A DNA stretch of 35,894 bases from NCBI GenBank assembly GCA_947584595.1, contig CANPWP010000017.1:1-35894 (forward strand), given 5' to 3'. The stretch's first letter is position 1, and every line of letters begins with the position of its first letter. The translations under genes and the position numbers were made by a program. Shown here one piece after another: positions 31,846-35,894 of the stretch. The notes beneath the pieces were generated by a model. It did no database searches and had not been told where the DNA came from. It saw only the letters and a program-made list of their open reading frames with translations. Origin of the DNA: an uncultured Clostridia bacterium. GTDB taxonomy: Bacteria; Bacillota; Clostridia; Oscillospirales; Acutalibacteraceae.

Positions 31846-31880
31846 AAAAGACCTTGTAAAAAATATAAACAAGGTCTTTT
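31846..31880. terminator. Bidirectional terminator between the SleB-like and dehydrogenase genes
   Basis: AAAAGACCTTGT (31846-31857) and ACAAGGTCTTTT (31869-31880) are perfect complements around an AT-only loop, with T-rich sequence on both outer sides of the convergent genes. Confidence 0.85.
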
Positions 31881-31901
31881 GTTTATTAATAAATTGATCG
31901 T

Positions 31902-32855
31902 TTATGGGCTATTTACTACATTTTCGGGGGTTTTGTTTATAAAATTTCTTAAATTACTGCATACAATGCCCATAAGCCGTTCTCTTGTTTCCATAGGCGC
32001 CCATGCAATGTGTGGGGTAATGATACAGTTTTCAACACCTATTATTTTACAGTCTTTGGGCATTGGCTCGATTTCAAGTACGTCAATTCCCGCTCCTGCA
32101 AGGTGGTTGGATATTAAGGCATTTTTCAAGTCTTCTTCAACCATAACTCCGCCTCTGGCTGTGTTTATAAAATATGAACCTTTTTTCATTTTTGCAAAAG
32201 TTTCTTTATTGAAAACATATTGAGATTCTTTATTTAACGGACAATGGACTGATATAATATCGCTTTCTTTTAAAAGTGTATCAAAATCAACATAGCTTGC
32301 AATTTTGTCGGATTTTTTGCTTCTTGAATATGCAATAACATTCATTTCAAATGCTTTTGCAATTTTTGCAACGGCTTTTCCGATATTGCCGTAACCGTAT
32401 ATTCCTAAGGTTTTGCCTGCAAGCTCATTTAATTTATAAACAAATGGAGAAAAAATGTCACTTTTTTGCCAATTTCCCTGCTGGACAAAATTGTTATAAC
32501 TTCCTGTCTTATTTATCAATTCTAAAATAAGAGCAAAGGTGTGCTGTGCAACTGCGTTTGTTGAGTAGTTTCCTGCGTTGCAAACGGTTATTCCGTTTTC
32601 ATTGCAGTAGTCTGTGTCTATGTTATTGTAGCCCGTTGCCCAAAGCAAAATAAGCTTTAAATTTTTTGCAAGGGACAAGGTTTCTGCATTTAATATTGTT
32701 TTGTTGCAGATTATAACATCTGCATCCTTAACTCTCTCTGCAATTTCTTCATATTCGGTAAGCTCGTATATAACAACTTTGCCAAATTCCTTTAAAGGGT
32801 CAAGAGATAAATCACCGTTTGTTACTGTTTTGGCGTCAGGCAAAACAATTTTCAT
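31902..32855 (-). CDS. D-2-hydroxyacid dehydrogenase (glycerate/phosphoglycerate type)
   Basis: A 317-residue NAD(P)-dependent oxidoreductase that interconverts D-2-hydroxyacids and 2-oxoacids. The substrate domain contains LLWATGYNNID. The dinucleotide fold has GKTLGIYGYGNIGKAVAKIA (about 148-167). The catalytic set is Arg234 in NTARGGVMVEEDL, Glu263 in VLEIEPMP, and His282 in ITPHIAW. The pattern (VCNAGNYSTNAVAQHTFALI) is nearest to hydroxypyruvate/glycerate dehydrogenases, but substrate cannot be fixed by eye. GGGGTGG lies before the ATG. It is expressed from a promoter whose -35 box is shared with the divergent HAD gene. Confidence 0.88.
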   Translation of the reverse strand: MKIVLPDAKTVTNGDLSLDPLKEFGKVVIYELTEYEEIAERVKDADVIICNKTILNAETLSLAKNLKLILLWATGYNNIDTDYCNENGITVCNAGNYSTNAVAQHTFALILELINKTGSYNNFVQQGNWQKSDIFSPFVYKLNELAGKTLGIYGYGNIGKAVAKIAKAFEMNVIAYSRSKKSDKIASYVDFDTLLKESDIISVHCPLNKESQYVFNKETFAKMKKGSYFINTARGGVMVEEDLKNALISNHLAGAGIDVLEIEPMPKDCKIIGVENCIITPHIAWAPMETRERLMGIVCSNLRNFINKTPENVVNSP

Positions 32856-32872
32856 AAAACCACCCCTGATTT

Positions 32873-32924
32873 ATTTTATATTAACTTTTGTTTTATTGCA
32901 ATAAAATCTTTTTTGCTTTATAAT
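32873..32924. promoter_or_regulatory. Divergent promoter pair sharing one palindromic -35 box
   Basis: TTGCAA at 32896-32901 is its own reverse complement. Rightward: 17-bp spacer, then TATAAT (32919-32924). Leftward: 17-bp spacer, then TAAAAT on the minus strand (32878-32873). Both genes are thus placed to start from the same -35 hexamer. Confidence 0.7.
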
Positions 32925-32965
32925 TATTAAGTAAAATTATAAATGGGCAGAGAAAGGTAAATTAT

Positions 32966-33688
32966 ATGATAAAAAATGTTTTATTTGATTTAGACGGTAC
33001 ACTTCTTGTAATGAAGGACCAAGAGATATTCATAAAGATGTATTTTGAGGCTTTGTGCAAACGTTTTTGCAAAAAGTTAGAGCTTACTCCCGAACAGTTG
33101 ACAAGAGGTGTCTGGAAAGGCACAGAGGCAATGTTTTATAATGACGGAAAGGCTTTAAACAGTGAGGTTTTTTGGAGGGTATTCTCTGAAACCTGCGGGA
33201 ATAAGGTCTTAAAATATATAGATGATTTTGATGATTTTTATGTTAATGAATTTAATTATGCAAAGGCTTGTACCTCAGAAAATCCTCTCGCATCAAAATG
33301 TGTTCAGCTTATAAAGGATAAGGGCTACAGAATTGTCCTTGCAACAAACCCGGTATTTCCCATATCTGCAACAGGAAGCAGAATTCAATGGGCAGGAGCA
33401 GAAAAGGACTTGTTTGAACATATTACGGTTTACGATAATTCAAGCTACTGCAAGCCTAATCCGAAATATTATGAAGAAATTTTAACGAAACTTTCAATGA
33501 AAGCAGATGAATGTCTTATGGTCGGAAATGATGTTGACGAAGATATGTGTACTCACGAAATGGGAATGGAAACATACCTTGTAACAGATTGCTTAGAAAA
33601 TAAGCACAATAGAGATTACAGCAACTTTACACAAGGCACATTTGAAGATTTTTATAAGTTTGCACAGCAAATGCCGAACATAAAATAA
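32966..33688 (+). CDS. HAD-family hydrolase (type IA, phosphoglycolate-phosphatase-like)
   Basis: A 240-residue HAD phosphatase. Motif I is LFDLDGTLLVM (nucleophile Asp8, acid Asp10). A helical cap (about 18-95) follows. Motif II is VLATNP, the Lys of YCKPNPKYY is motif III, and MVGNDVDEDM is motif IV. The small helical cap is type IA, as in phosphoglycolate phosphatases and beta-phosphoglucomutases. The diverging hydroxyacid dehydrogenase shares its -35 box; if that enzyme makes glycolate- or glycerate-level acids the pairing could be metabolic, which is inference. AAAGG precedes the ATG. Confidence 0.85.
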   Translation: MIKNVLFDLDGTLLVMKDQEIFIKMYFEALCKRFCKKLELTPEQLTRGVWKGTEAMFYNDGKALNSEVFWRVFSETCGNKVLKYIDDFDDFYVNEFNYAKACTSENPLASKCVQLIKDKGYRIVLATNPVFPISATGSRIQWAGAEKDLFEHITVYDNSSYCKPNPKYYEEILTKLSMKADECLMVGNDVDEDMCTHEMGMETYLVTDCLENKHNRDYSNFTQGTFEDFYKFAQQMPNIK

Positions 33689-33726
33689 TAAAATCAAAAT
33701 TGCTCAAAAATTATTCATAAATAAAA

Positions 33727-33753
33727 TAGGGCGAACCTTCAAGGGTTCGCCTT
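33727..33753. terminator. Bidirectional hairpin terminator of the TAGGG type
   Basis: GGCGAACC (33730-33737) pairs with GGTTCGCC (33744-33751) around TTCAAG, between two converging HAD genes. Its layout resembles the hairpin at 17742-17768. Confidence 0.7.
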
Positions 33754-33757
33754 ATCT

Positions 33758-34606
33758 TTATCCGTTAATCTCTCTTAGCTGATGGGTGTATTCTGCATAC
33801 AGCCTGTCTGAAATAGCCATTTTTCTTATTATGTTTTTTACCGTTTTATCAAGACCGCTGTTTTCCGTATAATCTGCGCTGTAAATAAAATCAACCCTGT
33901 CCCTTTTTAATAAATCTTCAACCTTTTGTTTTTGTCCTTTTTGATAAACGGCAATGGCTTTTCCGCCGTATGATTTCATCATTTTCATACAGGGTACATC
34001 TGAAAGTCCGTCGCCGATATAAATCATATTGTTAAAAGGCACCCGCTTACTGTCGTCAGGCATGGATTTATTTAAATCCGTGTCGTTTGAAATATCAAGC
34101 ACACCCTTGTTTATACGGTAAACAAACTGGGTTTTATTTGTGTAATTTACTGATGTTTTAGGCCAAACGCCGTTTCCGTTTTCGTCATAAAGAAATTCAC
34201 AGGCAAAAATACTTTTAAACTTATCGCTTATTGATGTTCCCTCTATAATTTCTCTAAGTCCCGAAGAAATAACGTAATGTTCAACCTGAACGCCCTGGTC
34301 CTCTCCGAATTTGTTTATGCGGTCAAACCATTCTTCAACCCCCGGAAAAAGCTCAACGTCTCTGCCCTTTTCAACAAGACTTTCTCTTAAAAGCGGAACA
34401 TTATGCTCTTTTGAGAGCTTGACCATTGCATACAAATAAGCAAGGACGCTGTCCATATGCTCTTTACAGCCTATTTCATTTGCATTATCCCAAAATTCCT
34501 TAGAAGTCATACCTAAGCTTGGAATAAATCCGTAATCCTGCATATCTTTCGTGCAGAGGGTTTTATCAAAATCATACATTATAGCGATAATAGGTTTATC
34601 AGTCAT
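33758..34606 (-). CDS. HAD-family phosphatase (phosphoserine-phosphatase-like)
   Basis: A 282-residue HAD enzyme of the SerB-like group. Motif I is IMYDFDKTLCTKDM (Asp11 and Asp13, with Phe between and Lys after, as in DFDKT phosphatases). A long helical insertion includes KEHMDSVLAYLYAMVKLSKE. Motif II is YVISSGLREII, and motif IV is IYIGDGLSDVPCMKMM; a Lys in VYQKGQKQK follows. It is longer than the usual 210-230 residues because of the cap. The group acts on phosphoserine, pyridoxal or other monophosphates. GAGGT precedes the ATG. It lies 13 nt after the cyclophilin stop on the same strand, so the two probably form an operon. Confidence 0.8.
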   Translation of the reverse strand: MTDKPIIAIMYDFDKTLCTKDMQDYGFIPSLGMTSKEFWDNANEIGCKEHMDSVLAYLYAMVKLSKEHNVPLLRESLVEKGRDVELFPGVEEWFDRINKFGEDQGVQVEHYVISSGLREIIEGTSISDKFKSIFACEFLYDENGNGVWPKTSVNYTNKTQFVYRINKGVLDISNDTDLNKSMPDDSKRVPFNNMIYIGDGLSDVPCMKMMKSYGGKAIAVYQKGQKQKVEDLLKRDRVDFIYSADYTENSGLDKTVKNIIRKMAISDRLYAEYTHQLREING

Positions 34607-34619
34607 TAAGATACCTCAA

Positions 34620-35594
34620 TCAGCCTTCGTAAGTTGTGATTTCTACGGTTTCAATAATTACGTCTTCTTTTGGCTTGTTGTTGGAATCTACTTCAACATC
34701 GGCTATTTTATCTACAACATCCATACCGTCGATAACCTGTGCAAATACTGTGTGACCTTTGTCAACTGCATTGTAAGCACCGTCTAAGTAAGGATTGCCG
34801 CCATGCTCAGCATAAAGATTCTGAATTTCCTCCGGTACAACTGTTGTATCGTAGCAGTAGGTTCCAAATTGGCTTGCAAAGCTCTGGAACATACTTGCGT
34901 TTGTTGAGTAGTTCTTAAGCTGAACGGAAATTGATTTCCATTGCGAAACATAATTATCCCAGCCGCCGCTTTTCTTGTAAGCGTCTGTGCCTGCCTGGTT
35001 AATGAAGAACTGGCTTCCGTTTGTATCTGCTCCAGAGTTAGCCATTGATACAGAACCTCTTAAATTTAAAAGCTTATCGCAGAATTCATCTTCAAATGAA
35101 CTTCCGTATGAGCTTGTTCCGCCTGTGCCGTTAGCGTTTTCGTAGTCTCCGCCCTGAATCATAAAGTCGTCAATAACTCTGTGGAAAATCGTGTTATCAT
35201 ACTTTCCGTCCTTAGCAAGATTAATAAAGTTTGTAACTGTTTTTGGAGCTTGGTCGGGGAAAAACCTCCATGTTATATCGCCCATATTTGTGTGTAAGAT
35301 TGCAATTGTGTCGCCTTTTTCAGGTTTTTCAAGCTGGAAACCTGCCTCTTTTTCGGTTTCAAAATAAACATCGGGGTTTATTCCCATCACGTTTAAATCA
35401 ATTCCCATACTTTTCAAATCGGCAACCACGGGGTTTTCGCTGTCTGATGTTTGAACTGCTGAGGTTGTTTCTTCTTTTTCAGTATTTTGTTCTTCTCCAC
35501 AGGACGTAAAAATAAATGCGGAGCATAAGCATAAAATTACTGAAAGTAAAATGCTTATAAGTTTTTTTGGATTACTTAAATTCAAATTAATCAA
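34620..35594 (-). CDS. Cyclophilin-type peptidyl-prolyl isomerase lipoprotein
   Basis: A protein of up to 324 residues, exported as a lipoprotein: hydrophobic signal segment ending in the lipobox FTSC. A short acidic/Thr-rich linker follows. The cyclophilin domain (about 95-320) has GDITWRFFPDQAPKTVTNFI, the active-site strand FHRVIDDFMIQGGD, GGTSSYGSSFEDEF, GSVSMANSGADTNGSQFFIN (His usual after Gln-Phe-Phe-Ile is not in this block), and GHTVFAQVIDGMDVVDKI. It would assist folding of secreted proteins outside the membrane. An insert of about 50 residues between SQFFIN and GHTVFAQV is larger than in cytoplasmic forms. The start is TTG at 35594 (AAAGG just before it) or TTG at 35585; both leave the signal peptide intact. 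Confidence 0.88.
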   Translation of the reverse strand: MINLNLSNPKKLISILLSVILCLCSAFIFTSCGEEQNTEKEETTSAVQTSDSENPVVADLKSMGIDLNVMGINPDVYFETEKEAGFQLEKPEKGDTIAILHTNMGDITWRFFPDQAPKTVTNFINLAKDGKYDNTIFHRVIDDFMIQGGDYENANGTGGTSSYGSSFEDEFCDKLLNLRGSVSMANSGADTNGSQFFINQAGTDAYKKSGGWDNYVSQWKSISVQLKNYSTNASMFQSFASQFGTYCYDTTVVPEEIQNLYAEHGGNPYLDGAYNAVDKGHTVFAQVIDGMDVVDKIADVEVDSNNKPKEDVIIETVEITTYEG

Positions 35595-35653
35595 AACCTT
35601 TCTTTGCTAAAGTCTTATTTGCAGGAAATTTTAAACCCATAGGTTATCTATAT

Positions 35654-35682
35654 ATTTTAGTATATATCAGGTAAAAATGCAA
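35654..35682 (-). promoter_or_regulatory. Promoter of the cyclophilin-HAD unit
   Basis: On the minus strand, TTGCAT (35682-35677), a 17-bp spacer and TAAAAT (35659-35654), about 60 nt before the TTG start. Confidence 0.6.
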
Positions 35683-35741
35683 GTTTATTATATTGTTTTT
35701 ATTTTGTATATTTGTAGGTTTGTCAATGATGTGTTACAAAA

Positions 35742-35894
35742 TTAGAAAACTTCACCGGTAGAAAGAAAAGCATCAATATAATCAGCAGGAGATTTCCAAT
35801 TTAAAGGACGCATAGGAAATTTATTATATTCTCTGTTGTGAACAGCAAGTTGCTTTTTAAAATCATTAAATGAATAGAATTTATGAGTAGCATA
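35742..35894 (-). CDS. C-terminus of a DDE (rve-type) transposase, partial at the window edge
   Basis: Fifty codons and a TAA stop (35744-35742) read in from the right edge on the minus strand. The peptide THKFYSFNDFKKQLAVHNRE followed by YNKFPMRPLNWKSPADYI is the characteristic tail of integrase-core transposases of IS481/IS3-like elements. The catalytic residues lie outside the window, so integrity cannot be judged. It belongs to the same broad family as the remnant at 317-460 but is clearly a different copy. Confidence 0.75.
   Translation of the reverse strand, partial: YATHKFYSFNDFKKQLAVHNREYNKFPMRPLNWKSPADYIDAFLSTGEVF

Overview
The window looks like chromosomal DNA from a low-GC, endospore-forming Clostridia-type bacterium, probably a gut Oscillospirales/Ruminococcaceae relative. 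The reasons are AT-rich non-coding DNA, AGGAGG-type ribosome sites, strong TTGACA/TATAAT promoters, a tryptophan T-box leader, a SpoIIID-type sporulation regulator, and hairpin repeats of a kind common in gut Clostridia. No prophage, conjugative element, CRISPR array or tRNA gene was found. The lineage is inferred from style and gene content only.

Layout. 1-521: decayed insertion-sequence debris. 680-2375: NAD(P)HX epimerase and an SseB-like protein in one operon. 2495-6020: a 1038-residue secreted repeat protein behind a strong promoter with three helically phased AGTCG repeats. 6310-8342: Na+/phosphate symporter with a PhoU tail. 8512-9833: YgjP-like metalloprotein and exonuclease III. 9847-11437: an FkbM methyltransferase between two copies of an interspersed repeat, then an isolated 5S rRNA gene. 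11493-14112: a DUF815 AAA+ protein and a lipoprotein joining a periplasmic-binding fold to a peptidoglycan-binding domain. 14250-16841: small ORF, HD-domain and DUF5662 proteins (minus strand), L,D-transpeptidase lipoprotein. 17149-18604: an O-acetyltransferase and two XRE regulators with a palindromic operator. 18646-19090: a cluster of two-hairpin repeats. 19238-26780: a complete T-box-controlled tryptophan operon trpEGDCFBA with a sirtuin gene coupled to its end. 26875-31880: Cof-type phosphatase, spoIIID, DegT aminotransferase, M23 endopeptidase, SleB-like protein. 31902-35594: hydroxyacid dehydrogenase and HAD phosphatase fired from one shared -35 box, then a second HAD enzyme and a cyclophilin lipoprotein. 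35742-35894: the end of another transposase.

How it fits together. The best-defined unit is the Trp operon: the leader reads uncharged tRNA-Trp (specifier UGG) and one transcript carries all seven biosynthetic functions plus an NAD-dependent deacylase. Several other loci concern the cell surface: L,D-transpeptidase, M23 and SleB-like hydrolases, the peptidoglycan-binding lipoprotein and the large secreted repeat protein.

The most unusual non-coding signal is a roughly 80-nt repeat in three diverged copies. Each copy starts inside the T-tract of an intrinsic terminator and is oriented with the upstream transcript. I do not recognise it as a named family. Other points of note are the two-hairpin repeats with covarying stems, the palindromic shared -35 box, the phased AGTCG array and the sirtuin-Trp linkage.
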